The notes under the pieces were generated by a model. That model ran no database searches and had not been told where the DNA came from. It was given only the letters and a program-made list of their open reading frames with translations. A DNA stretch of 64,000 nt, from NCBI RefSeq assembly GCF_003945595.2, contig NW_024104765.1:2356001-2420000 (forward strand), read 5' to 3'. Positions 1 to 13,100 of the stretch are shown piece after piece (the stretch's first letter is position 1; the number at the start of each line of letters is the position of its first letter). This DNA is from Pipra filicauda (lineage: Eukaryota; Chordata; Aves; Passeriformes; Pipridae). Both the position numbers and the translations under genes were made by a program.

Positions 1-3000
1 GGTTATTTTAGATGCCTACACACAGTACCAAATCTCATCCTTAGTCTTTCAGTGTTTCAGCTTCTCCATGTATACCATCAATAATTTCTGTCAGTAGTAT
101 GTAGCTATTATGGGCATGAAATTGATATATAGAGTTAATATGATGATGATAGGAGTATCTAGGAAGTTAGATAAAAATAATATGACATAATACCACTTAA
201 AATGTTGCACAGTATTAGAGATACATTTTAGCCCTTATGATTTATTTCATTCTTAGCAGGTTACACTAATCTCCTGTTCGAATGACCCCATTTATGCCTG
301 ACATGGGCTGTAATTTTGAAAACAGCATCTCTTTTCAAATTCTCTGGCTTCCAAGCATCCAAGATGAGAGGCTACTTGTAGAGTTAGGCTTTACATTACA
401 GTAAAATGGATGTTTATCTGCTCCATTTGCAATTATATGGGTTTTTTTGGTTTTATTTTTTTGTTGTTTTTATACATTCTGTTCCATTTTAGGGACCTAG
501 ATGGGCAGCAGAGGGGAAAGCTTTTTGCTTTGCATTGTTAACACAGCTCAAGCCTGGGCCAGGAGAAATCCTCTGGAAGAAGGGGAGATGCTGCTTTCCC
601 TGACAGCAGCTGACCTTGCTCAGCTGGGAGAAGCTTCTGAAGAGCAGGATGTGTGTAGCAGAGTGTGAAGGACACAACAAGCAGAGGGTCCACAGCAGGA
701 AGAGTCTGGGCAGCCCCAGAGAGGATAAGTATGAAGGAACATAGCCAGGTCTCCCAGAGGCTATAAGAAAAAAAAAGATTTTTCTTAGGATAGGAAAGGG
801 AGAGAGGCTGCTGGAAGTGGAGAAACTGCTAAAAGTTTCTGGACAAAGATCAGGACTGGAAGAATACCTACTATTAGAGGACAATATACATGGGAGGGAG
901 GAGGAGATTTTTAGGTTATTTTTCCCTTAAGGAGAAGATTTAGGATTTCTTGTTTATAGTAATGCCAAAACAAAACTTAACTTTTAGCTTGAAAGTCCTG
1001 ATGATGTCCTGCTGTGGTCACTTTAAATAAAAGGTTCATGTAATTTAATCTCAAATCTCACATTCACTGAGTCTTATCACAGTCAGACATGTTTCTTATT
1101 CAAATTCTTTTTCATTTCTAAACAAGTATCACCTACTCAGTAAATCTTTATTATTTTAAAACATTTGTAGATATTCACTTATGGGAAGGATTTTGACTTG
1201 CTGTGTCTCAGTGGTTCAGATAAGGCTAGATGAGAAAGCCTCATCAAATTTCAGGTGTACTTACGTGACTGGAGTTTTCACGCTGGGGAAAACAGTGACA
1301 CCACCCACTGCCCCCACCCACCAAGCAAAGCAATGCAAAACAAGACAATACAATAGAAAACTAATACCTGAACAGCTGGATTATCTGCTTAACACAGGCA
1401 ATAAGGTCCACTGTCATCAGTGGCATCAGCAGTGTCATTTCACATAGAGGATTAGCTGTGTAAAGTAGAACAGAAAGAAAATTCATTAGAGATGTAAAAT
1501 GTTATCCTGCTGCTTGAGCAGAAGACAGCCAGAAAGACAATATCCCATGAAAACTTGTGTTGAGAAAGCAGCTGCCAGGAAAGTTAAGGTCAAGTAATAA
1601 GGTCATTTCAGCTCCTCAAAACTGCAACAATTTTGTGGCTGAATGCCATTTGACCCCGCTGGGCAAGAAACCCGGAGGCTGCTGCTGCTAAGTGATAGGA
1701 CCATCTTCACAGGGCAACCACACAGGCAAATTTTGCAGGCTCAATTTATACCATGGCTAAACAGCAAAGCACTTGCTTTCTGGCAAAGAGGAGGAAAGAG
1801 TGCTGTTTCCCTTGAACATCACTCTGAACACATAGAACAGGTGTCAGTAAAGAGGCAGTTCCTTACATGTATCCACAGGAAACCAAACATCTGACCTGCC
1901 CGGCTGTCTGGTAGGAGGCTTGACCCCACTTTGGGGGTAGATGAAGCAAATGAACAGGAACCAAACATCAGCTGTACATGGTGTCCAATCCCTCCTCATT
2001 TTGCCCTCTGCTACTCTACTAGTAATAATTATTATTAGTAATAATTATAGTTTTTTAAGAAAAATAAAATGTTACAACCCTTTCATATGATTACTATGCA
2101 AGCAAGCACTTAGTTTACCTATCTCTCTTTTACTTAGTGAGTATGGGAAGATGTTAAAATAAAACATTTTAACAGCGCCACATTTTCCAAAGTGCTTTTA
2201 CCAACACAAGATTCTTTTTCCAGCAGAAGGCCTAATAATGTCAAGAGCACAGGAGGTCCCGTAAGCAGAATTAATGGAAGTTTCATGCAACACGTGAAAT
2301 TATAATGCATCTTATGAGTAAATCAAATCACATTTTCTTTATAACTTTGAATTCCAAGGGGCCATGAAACACATATTTAAAAGGTGTGCAGAAGGACCTT
2401 ATTCATTAAACAGCAGAGAAAAGTAGTTGAAGCTTTATTAAAAATTGACTAATAGGCAATCCAGATAATTGAACTGACAGGCTGTTTTGACAGCTGCAAG
2501 TAAAAAAGTACTTTCTCTAAACAGTTGGTGTAAATCTTTTAGATTTCTAGAAAGAGAATTGATGTACTGGTTGAACTTCAATCAGTTTATAAAGTTAAAA
2601 GAAATGGTAACTGTTCACCAGACTAGTTGAAGTTATGCTAATTGGAGGTGCTGCCAGTCATTTCAATGGTAGGGTTTGAGCTGAAAGAATTGCCAAGTTC
2701 TCACACAATGAGAAAGGTGGAAGGTGAGTACTTAAAAAAAGTTTTGCTTAGCAGAAAGATGTAAATTAAGATGAAAACTTAACTCTGAACTTGATTTCCA
2801 GAAAGGCACAGAAATATGCAATCTGACTGAAGTTAGTGGATTTTGAAAGAATCTATCAGCTCTGAAAATCAGGTTGCAACTAACAAATGTGACAATCTGC
2901 ACCTTAAGTGGGCTAACATAAAGTAATAGGCAATTATACTGTCTAAATGAAAAAAATAAGAAGGAAGAAAAAGGGAAAAAAAACCAGATAAAGGCTACTT

Positions 3001-6000
3001 TCCAGGTTTGAGAATTTAAATTAGCAGGAAGCAAGAAAAAAATAATTATAAAAGTTAAGGAAGAAAGACAAGATAGAATTAAAGTTCACTGAAAAGAAAA
3101 AATTGAGCAGGCAGGTAACTGTCAAGAAAAGAGAAAGAAATTTTAAAAAGGACAAGCAAAATATTAAAAAGGTAAAGTAAATGAGGACTTAAAAAACCCA
3201 GTGGAACATTAAGTATTTTATGAGTGTTATGTAGCTATTGATATACATACATAATTAGAATCTACGAGAGTATAGGACTTGTCAATAACACATTGAGAAT
3301 AGAAGTGTGTTACTCCATATTCAATCTTTAGGTGTTCTTTGAATCTGTGTATACAAGTATACATTTTATATCTTGATTTAGAACAGACCTGTCCTCTTTA
3401 TAAAGCTCACAAAAAGAAGAATGAATCAGCTGAACTCACCACAGGTGTGTCACTTCAACTAGAGGCATATATAGAATAGTATAGCAACAGCCAAGAGAAG
3501 AGAAAAATCTTAGAAAAAATTAATAGTTGACACACCGAGAGTAGTCTACCTGTTGTTTAATTATAACATCTCAAAAACAGAAGGACAGTATTGAATTTCT
3601 GTATGTCTTTTTATTTTATTAATAAATAAACAAACCAAGAGTTTTAGTATCCAAACACTGCTGTCCTGAACTTATCTGATATTTATCTGATGTTTGATTA
3701 CTGTATTGGATTTATATAACCGAACAAGATATCTACATGATGTTTTGATGCCTTTATTTGATTTAGACATAGAAGTCTTTTAGTCATTCCATATGAAAAA
3801 GAATGTTGTTGGAAATGTGTGTTTCACAGTTATCAGTTTTAAACTAACCTTTTTTCCAAGAACAATAGAAGCATTGACTATTAGTAAAACTGGTTTTCAA
3901 AAGAAATTTGATTGATATTTTATATTTCTTGGGACTATATGTGGCATAGATTTGTATAAATTATATTTGTTTAAAATGCAACCCAGCTCAGAATTGTCAG
4001 GAACAATTTAGACCCCATAAATGTTTCCTCTAAATCGAATCAGAGAAGGCTGAGAAGCCTCTAAACACTGTACAGGGATTCAGTGTTTAGGTTTTAAATG
4101 AAACAATTTTAAAAATTGGAGCCTTGCCATCATTTATAACACTGTCGGAGTCAGTGCTCCAACAAAATAGGTTGATTTTCCTCTTCTGTTCCTAGCTCAT
4201 CTTTATTGTAGGCTTTCACTGTTAAAAGCAGTAAATGACAGGGGCAGGAGGAGCAGGGAGAACAAAAAGGTAAATGAAACATTATTATGGAAAACTATTT
4301 TCAGAAATTGCATTTTATATTCAGTATGGATATTTTTGCTTACACACAACCCTAACAACTGTTTTCATGAAACACAAAAAAAGCCATCTCAGATATTTTC
4401 TTGTTTCATTATATCCAAATACATTAGTTTTTTGGTTTCAATGAAGGTTTATGCAACCTATATTGCACAAGGTAAGTGTAAATAAGAGCTATAAATCGTT
4501 AAGCAGTTAATGTTGCTTGTGAATGGGCCTATTGTTCTCTAAACAGTCCAAATTTTAGAGAATCCAGCTAACTTAACGCCTATGAGGTGCCATACAGGAA
4601 AAATGCTATAAAAATCTAATAACAATAAATATGCATTGGTATTAAGTTATATTAGTTTAGGTGAAAGTGCATATATTTAGAACTTATTAATATATATACA
4701 GTTAAAAGGAGTTTAAATTAAAAATATCGTGGGCACATGTGTGTCCAGATCACCACGTATGTACTTATCCCTTCATTTGATTTGATGGCTTCTTATTAAT
4801 TCTTGGAAATACAGGCTATCTAAAAGTGTCTGAACTGTAAAGACTGGGAATATTGCATGCTTCCAGTGCAGTCTGCAATGAAATTCAGATGAATGGAGGA
4901 CACTCTTGTTTAGCAACACAACTTTTTCTAACTTTTAGAAAGAAAATGTTTTAAGAGAAGGCCTAGAGAACATACCAGATCTTAGAGAAAATGTAGATCC
5001 ACTTATTCTGGATGGCCAATCTGAGGATTCAAAATAAAAACCTAGATTTCAAATCCTTTGTCATATGCTAGATTTCAGTGGCAGGATTCATAGCAACTTC
5101 TTAAATCTCCTTAACTCTACTGTACTCAGTCCACTGAAAGGTAGAGATAATTGCTATTTGATGTTCAGAAATGGGAAGTATTAATGAGTCAACAAGTCTT
5201 AACTATTGCTAAAGACAGTATCTACAAATCTAGCAAATAAGAAAATATGGTAAAGGATCAACCTTCACAAGATGAACTGGGAGTTGCCAATCAAAGTCAA
5301 AGCAATTCACACAGGATAATAATGTTAACTACAAAATGCCTACATTTTGCTCTATGAAGACACTATATACAGTGCCAGAGCCAGTTAATTCACAGCCATT
5401 TTTCAGGCTGCTACCATTTCCTCCAGTGTATAACATAGTCATACTCTCCCATTGCTTTACTTCTACCTTTAAAGCTATTGGATACATGAAAATGCATTTC
5501 TGAGCACCATTCAGATATGATAAAGAGATGTCTTCATCTATTTGAACACAAAATGTGCTAATGTAAGAATGAGCCACTGGTTGTATTCTAACCTTAAGGC
5601 TACTATAGCTTATCTTCTAAGAATGAAGAAATAGGGCATAAAACCATGTTTTGAATTAAAACCATGCCTAGACTCTGAGAGTTAGATATATTCTTCTTCT
5701 GGTGGTCTGTTCCTAGACAATTCATGGGCAACAGGAAATTTAAAAAGGAACCAAACAGAACAGCAACTTTCATAGCAATGATTTCTCAAATCATCATATA
5801 ACTCACTATTTTGACTGCAATGGTAACAGTAAACACATTTAAAAAGAAAGGTCATTACTTTTAATTTCAGTACATCATCTTTTGGCAAAAAAATACCAGT
5901 TTCTATTAATATGAATTGATTCAAAATTGATAAGCAGTGGCTCTGAATGGTAATTTTTTACTTACTTTAAGTACGGATTGAGCTTAGGAGAGTGTATCTT

Positions 6001-6667
6001 GTATTAAAAATATTGGGGTGACCAGGAGATTCAAAGAAATTAAAATGAAATGGATTTGAGGGGGAGAAAGTTTGAATATATCACAGGAAAATGTGGTACA
6101 TCCTAAAATAGGTTGAAAAAAATATATTCCTACAGGTTATTCCTTCTTTTGCCATGCCCGTCTCTTAAAATTAGGCTGGGTCCAAGTCAAAATGATGCAA
6201 ACTGGTAATCTTCCTTTCCTCTGGCTCTCTAGTTTAGTTAAACCTGAAAATCATGAAATATAAAAGAATTATCCCTCAGCTTCAAGTTAAACCATCCCTC
6301 AAGCTTGAAAGAGACTGGGAGGAATATGGGGAGTATCACTAGGAGTTGGGAACAGGATATTTCCTACAATGAACAAAAAGAATTTGGAAGAAACTTGCTC
6401 AGTTCATTAGGGTTCATTAAAATTCTTGCCATAACATTTTTTTTTCGTATTCATACAGGCCAAAACCTAGTTTGGATTACTACACCTGTCTGCTACACAG
6501 ACATTTACTCATATTTCTTCATTGCATGTTTAGTAGGAGAATTATGTTCCAAGGACCCTTTTAAGAAAGAATTGTTTCGTTTTTATTTCATACCTGCAGC
6601 CTTTTTTTAAATACTTTGTTAAATAAATATTTTACTGTCTTGTCTTATACCTCTCCAAATATATCCC
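1..6667. other. AT-rich non-coding DNA, no gene seen
   Basis: No exon, RNA gene or retroposon could be recognised here. Open frames are short and of skewed composition. A tract at about 495-760 is visibly richer in G and C than its surroundings. It holds a serine- and leucine-rich minus-strand frame (489-884) that resembles no protein family I know, so it may be an unrecognised old repeat or a non-coding exon. A short AT palindrome-like tract (TAATAATTATTATTAGTAAT) lies near 2023-2050. Divergent repeats may be present that cannot be recognised by eye. Confidence 0.55.
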
Positions 6668-7353
6668 ATAATTCCAGAATCCCAGAATATTCTGAGTTGG
6701 AAGGGACCCACAAGGACCATTGAGTCCAACCCTTAGCCCTGTATAGGACCATCCTGAAAGAGTTTCACCATGTGCCTGAGAGCCTGGTCCAAACACTTCT
6801 TGACCTCTGTCAGGCTTGGTGTTGTGACCACTTCCCTGAGGAGCAAGTTCCAGTACCCAACCACCCTCTGGGTAAAGAACCTTTTTCTAATATCCAACCT
6901 AAATCTCCCCTGGCACAACTTCAGGCCATTCCCTCTGGTTCTGTCACTGGTCACCACAGAGAAGAGATCAGTGTCCCTCCTCTTCCTCTCACGACTGCAA
7001 TGAGGTCTCCCCTCAGTCTCCTTTTCTCCAGACTGAACAGACCAAGTGACTTCAGCCACTCCTCATACGGCTTCCCCTCAAGACCCTTCACTGTCTTTGT
7101 TGCCCTCCTTTGGACATTCTTCGAGAACTTAATATCTTTCTTATATTATGGTGCCCAAAACTGCGCATTAGATCCAGGGTGAGGCCACACCAGTGCAGAG
7201 CAGAGCGAGACAATCATCTCCCTTGATCAGCTGGTGATGCTTTGCTTGGTGCCCCCCAGGACACGGTTGGCCCTCCTGGCTGCCAGGACACTGCTGACTC
7301 GTTCAACTTGCCATTGACCAGGACCCCCATCCACATAGGTCCCTGTGCATCTC
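6668..7353 (-). mobile_element. CR1 LINE, 5'-truncated
   Basis: On the plus strand the sequence begins with CCAGAATCCCAGAATATTCTG and then the complement of the typical avian CR1 3' end (TTGGAAGGGACC, then GAGTCCAACCC). The element is therefore transcribed from the minus strand, with its 3' end at the left. The body encodes the antisense of the CR1 ORF2 C-terminus and 3' UTR. Open frames on both strands, such as the minus frame 6733-7059, are remnants of this. The 5' end fades near a tract corresponding to CCATTGACCAGGACCCCCAT, so the copy is a few hundred bases of a roughly 4.5-kb parent. No clear TSD was found, as is usual for CR1. It is closely similar to the copy at 9539-10122. The CR1 identification is firm; the subfamily is not assigned. 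Confidence 0.92.
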
Positions 7354-9538
7354 TTATTCAAATTTTTGGGTGTATTAAACTGGAGAGGTAGTATACATAT
7401 AAAATTGAAATAAAACAACATGGTACAATATGTAAGCATAGCTAATTAACATCATTAATCTTGCTTCTGATGCACAAGTCCTCATAAACTACAGGGACAT
7501 TGCAGAGCAGCAATAACACAGATATGAAGTGCCCTGAGCCATCCTTTCCAGAATCACCAGTGTTAAGTTGCAAACATTGCTCATCTCATGCTTTTAAAGT
7601 GCCTGTTAAGTAGGGAGCTTTTAGGAATCCATCCTTGCTTTGTGCGAGAAGAAAGAACTTGGCTAGACATGCCTCTAGCAACACATTTTTTATCAGGGTA
7701 ATTTTAGGTATTTTCAGCCAGTCACAGAAATTAGGGGAACGGAGATAGTGTGGGGAACACACAAAATAAAACAATAAAGCCTTTCTTTTTTCCAGAGTTT
7801 TTATAACTATTATTATTATTATTGTTATTATTGTTATCATATATGCCTTTAATTTGGGATCTGAAAATAAAACCTGAAATATTTAAGTGCTTCACTTTTT
7901 CTCCTTTTGAGATTTTTCCCTTTTGCCTAGATAATCTCAGAAAAGAGAAGTTGAGACAATTTGCCCAACTATTACAAGTCTGAAATTGAACTCCTTTTAG
8001 TTTCTACTTGAATGGAAAGGCACTGTTCTTTATTTTCACTCTCTACTCTGTGGTTTGAATGTGTGTATCATTTTCTATGGTCCCAGCCAGAGCTAAAACT
8101 TGTTCTAAAATAATGCACTTAAACAGTATATGCTGATGTCTTCAGAAAAGAGATGCCATAGTTTTAGGTAGCTTTCTTATTTTTCTGTCCCTCACTGAAA
8201 ATTATATACCACAGTGATGCATTTTTACTGTAACACATCACCTGTTTTTAAAAAGGAATATATGATTGTATTTATCCATGTTTATAAACACACATGGCTG
8301 CATGCATAATTTGTTTTTCACATACTTCTTGTTCAGAAATTATCAGAGCTGGTGTCTGTATACTTGAGGAATTAAGTAAAATAATGAAGTGCAAGTATGT
8401 GAGATTTGATTCACTGTTAGTTTTTTGCTGGCTGCTTCCAGAGACAGACTTAGTAGTAAAGCTGTCATGGATACCACAAATACAACTGCACTGAAGTCCA
8501 GAGATTAGAAAGGCCAAGCTGAAAATGGCAAGGGAGAAAACAATCCTGGGTCTTGCCTGAAGAAACTGTCTGACTTAACCCTTTCAAAAAGACTCACTGC
8601 ATCTATACTAATCTGTATGTAGAACACTGGAAAGTGTGGTTTACATAGAGTGACATGAATTTTCTATTTTATTAAATGCCCCAGGAGCTTTCCCAAAAGT
8701 CAGTGTTATTTGACTAAAGAAAATATTTGATTTGAGGATATGTATGAGACTTCATAACACGGACTTAGCTTCATGAACATTCAGGTCAATGTATAGCCTA
8801 TAAGCAAGGTCAGCCTCAGCTCCAGGTCCTATTCTTCTATACAGAGATTAACCATTTCTTTCCCATTCCCTAGATTTCTTGCTTGTGGAGAGAGTAACTC
8901 CAGTACCTGTTCTATATGAACCATGCTAAATGAAAGTATTAAAAAATAACCAGACTTGGTTGCTCTTACACAAATTGCCATCAGAAATTTTAAATGTTTA
9001 ATGCCATCAGAAACTCAAAATGTTTATTTGTGAAAAATTACCCTCCAAAAAATGCCAAATAGTATTTTAAGTAACCTTATAACCAGTGCAGACTCAAATT
9101 TTGACACTTGCTTGTTTGTAGAATTGCTTGATTTAATTTTTTTTTTATATCTACAGAAGTTCAAGTGGACTTCGAAAAATTTTTGGGTGAACACAGAATC
9201 ATATTGTTATGTTTTTATAATTCTGAGTGGACTCATTTCTGCTCTCCAAACAACATTTAACAACAGCAGAATATTTTAATGAAATATTATCTTCTTAGAT
9301 CTCAGGGGCCCAAGTTGAAGGGGGCAACGAAGAATTATCCTTAGCTGAGAAAGACTCAATGGGTTGTATTTTGTGTATACCTGTAAGTCCTGAAGTCATT
9401 GAAAGGCCAGGCACATTGGACAAACTGTATTGTGTATATAGATATAGTCTTAGAGAGAGAGTAAGAGAGAAAGAGGGAGACCCCTTGGGAACCCATGTGT
9501 TCTGAAAGGCGCACTTTTGTGTGCATTTATGGTTTAGA
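7354..9538. other. Non-coding DNA, no gene seen
   Basis: Unique AT-rich sequence separating two CR1 copies. The only distinct structure is an ATT microsatellite, listed separately. Short overlapping open frames on both strands near 8272-8517 show no recognisable domain and look like chance frames. Confidence 0.55.
7808..7838. repeat. (ATT)n microsatellite, imperfect
   Basis: TATTATTATTATTATT is followed by GTTATTATTGTTATC: a short trinucleotide run with two ATT-to-GTT interruptions. It lies in unique DNA, not at the tail of a recognised retroposon. The poly-isoleucine start of a minus-strand frame here comes entirely from this repeat. Confidence 0.85.
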
Positions 9539-10122
9539 TCACAGAATCACAGAATATTCTGCACCCACAAGGACCATTGAGTCCAACCCTTAGCTCTGCA
9601 TCGGACCATCCTGAAAGAGTCGCACCATGTGCCTGAGAGCCTGGTCCAAACACTTCTTGACCTCTGTCAGGCTTGGTGTTGTGACCACTTCCCTGAGGAG
9701 CAAGTTCCAGTACCCAACCACCCTCTGGGTAGAGAACCTTTTTCTAATATCCAACCTAAATCTCCCCCTGGCACAACTTCAGGCCATTCCCTCTGGTTCT
9801 GTCACTGGTCACCACAGAGAAGAGATCAGTGCCCCTCCTCTTCCTCTCACGACTGCAATGAGGTCTCCCCTCAGTCTCCTCTTCTCCAGGCTGAACAGAC
9901 CAAGTGACCTCAACTGCTCCTCATATGGCTTCCCCTCAAGGCCCTTCACTGTCTTTGTTGCCCTCCTTTGGACATTCTCTAAGAGCTTAATATCTTCCTT
10001 ATATTGTGGTACCCAAAACTACTGTGGGGCCGCATCAGAGCAGAGCAGAGAAGGACAATCACTTCCCTCAGCTGGCTGGTGATGCTTTGCCTGATGCCCC
10101 GCAGGACACAGTTGGCCCCCCT
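9539..10122 (-). mobile_element. CR1 LINE, 5'-truncated, sibling of the 6.7-kb copy
   Basis: The plus strand starts ATCACAGAATCACAGAATA and continues through the same antisense CR1 3' region as the element at 6668-7353, so this copy also reads on the minus strand. About a dozen bases that the other copy has just inside the 3' end (around GAGTTGGAAGGGAC) are missing, so the terminal motif runs straight into CACCCACAAGGACC. The body retains long stretches matching the first copy by eye. The apparent 151-residue plus-strand frame 9627-10082 is antisense CR1, not a gene. Homology ends near CCCCCCTGGATG. No TSD was seen. Confidence 0.92.
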
Positions 10123-13100
10123 GGATGTTTCAGGCACCTTGACTTTGTGTAGTAGGACACGTTACCTAGCAAAAGGGGTGTCTGTGTATCCTTTCCATGG
10201 AAAAGAATCTAATGGAAGAGATCTTTCATTTGCCTCAAATTCTTCTAGATCCTGAATTCTACATTTAAGGAAAGAGTCATTTCTGCGCAGTTGACTGTGT
10301 TACAGTCTGTTGGGTTTATGTTGTTTCAGCTTACAGAGGCTGATACGCCTCTTACTCTCACAGAATTATAGGAACGAATTGCTTCCGGCTTATTCAAGAG
10401 AACAAGTTTATATTGTAAAGATAAAATAAATAAGAGTATGATTAGAAACTAATCCAGTCACTTAAGACTTAAACAGTTTTGCCTTCTTTTTCCCTAGATA
10501 TAGTTCCTCTAATGCCTCTAAATAATGCTGTGAGGAAAATATTCTCACTTCCATCTAGATTTGGATTGTTTGATACATTTGAAGTAAAGTTAAAAAAGTG
10601 TTCTTTTTCTCTCTCAGAAAGCCATAATAAGATTGTATATAGTTTCTTCTCTTTGTCTCTGTATATACAATTGAGCAGATTGTGAGTCGTGGATGTGGGT
10701 GGCAATTAAGATAATAATTGTTCACAGAACATAGAAACTGCATTAGAAACTGGAGACATTCCTGCCTCCTTCTCCTCTCTTTTAGACAGTGAAAAAGTGT
10801 CTTTATTATATCAGATGCTCCACGGAGAAATATGCATTACTTTTCAACTAAGATGCTGGGTGGTCAATTGGAATAGCATTTTGGATAATGTTTGTAAATG
10901 CTGTAAACATGCAAACATTTTTATGATTGCTCAAAGGTGAGTTTAGAGCAAGGCTGAGTTTAGAGTTATGGAAGGTTTTAAGCCAATGTCTTTATAAAAT
11001 GCAGTGAGTGAAATGTCAGGGAAGATATATCTGTTCATGGCTAGTTGCTCTTCTGTGTCCCTTTCTTCTTTTCGAGATGGACTTTGTCATTTTGTACCTC
11101 CTGCTTTTTTTTAGTGTTTCTTAGGTGAAACTAAGTCATTTTCTCAGTCCTAGGCTGTGGTTCCAGCTAGTGCTACACCAGTTCTTTTTGTTTTAAGCCC
11201 CAACATGGTTCTTAACAGGGTCTATTTCTGGGATCTTTTGACTATCAAAGTTTAGCACTCTCCAAAACCATCTGATAATAAATAATTGATTCTCCCTCTC
11301 ATTGTAAAAATATGTTGTATTCTGGTGATTCACATGAAATTATATTTAATTCTTTATACTATTTGCCAAGAACCACTTTATTTAGTCATCTATTAAAAAA
11401 CAAAAATAAAAAAGGACTGCTATTTATATAAGGCTGGTGCACATAAAGGCTGGTGCACATATTCAATGATACGTTAATTCAACTGGCAGAAAGAAAAAGA
11501 AGAGGAAAAAATGTGCAGCTAGATCTAGTTTTTTGCATCTATTGTAATTTGGCATCTTTCCATGGACTTCACTGGAATTATAATCTGTTCCAATGAGTAT
11601 AATATGAGGCTTCCAGAAAACGTCAGTGCATTAATTCTCTTGGCTAGATATGGATTTCTGAGGATGAAGCTTAAAAAGACATCTTTTTATATTTTTCTTG
11701 AATATTTCCTTCAACATGGTAATTAGGATAATAGATCATGCCCCCACTACAATCTATGAATCAGTGAGACAACTGTGCTTGTCTATGATAATGCATATCA
11801 CAAGCCTGAGGCAAAGCACATGAGAGCTGGGGAAAGTACTCTCAGGGAGAGCTGTCTAACAAAATGCATTTCCACCTAAGGCAACTAATATCCTCTGAAA
11901 CCTATGAGTCTGTTTTAGCAACTCTATCTGGATGGGAATTTCAATCAGAATGTTCTCAATAAAGACGTCTCTGTTATCTATAACTTTGGAGACCACCTAC
12001 ATCTCCAATTAGTAGATCTAGAGGTGCATGAAATATTTTTATGAATTTATATGTGCATATTCTTGGAGGGTGTGCGGGGGTTTACCCGTCTGCGCTTGTA
12101 CTACTTTCCTCTGTTTCTTCCAATGACATTTCTTGTGTCTGTCTGTGGTAATGATGACCATCCAGCTAATTTTCAGAGGATCATATTAACACTAACTTTT
12201 CTCTTACCCATCTGTTCCTCACTTTATTGCTTCAAATGTCTCCTTTTTGGCTCATTGTTAAACTGGAATAGAGGCAAAATTCCTCCAAGCACAGCAGGGC
12301 TTTGCTGGGCCATTTCTGACTGCAGAAGGCTGCTTAGTAGAGTCATCTGAATTGTTTGCTCTTGTCATTGAGGTTTTCTTACTACTGAACATCTTGCTGG
12401 ATGCTGATGGTGAATAAAACTTCTGTGGGTGACAATAAGCTTTACTCTCAAAATAACAAAGGAACATGTCTTGGCTCCCATCTTCTGCAAGGGTTTTCAA
12501 GCTTCCCTTAGGTGTCTTCTCACCATGGAATGAGCAGCTCCTAGTTAGTTAATTGCCTGCCTTACATACTAAGCACAAATATGTGAAACTAAAGGTTAGG
12601 ACAGTTAGCTCTAAAACTCCCTGATTTTGTGTAGTGACATAATAAATAGTCCATCAGAGCTTCAGATAACTTACTATTGCAAGAATGCACATCCGTATCA
12701 AATATCATTCATAATTCCTGTATTCATTCATAATTCCATGTATACTTATTGGTAAAGCCTTTAATAGTGCCAAAGCTGTATAAACAGAGAAAGCTACTAA
12801 ATCTAGTGTATATTATGACTTTAATGCTTTCTGCATGAGCACTTTCCCATTGGTTTTGGATGGTAAATATAAAAAGTGATACATTTTCATTCTGATTTAC
12901 TTCTGAATTTGTCTAACACATTATTTTAACAGAAACTGTTCCCTTCTTATCTTTTCCCACTGAAAAAACAAATATACAAAAAACCAAAGAAACAAAAAAA
13001 AAACAAAGAAAAAAACCAAAATGCAGAATATAAGAATTTTATTATAATAGGAAGCCAGATTTGTTGCTGCTGGGAAATTTTGTCCTCCACATTGCCCTGT

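Noticed and set aside
489..884. 131-codon minus-strand gene
   Set aside because: It is rich in S, L and F with no recognisable domain, no splice context and no paralogue in the window. It looks like a chance frame in a GC-richer tract.
9627..10082. 151-codon plus-strand protein
   Set aside because: It is the antisense of a CR1 3' region. A near-identical antisense frame occurs at 6770-7003 in the sister CR1.
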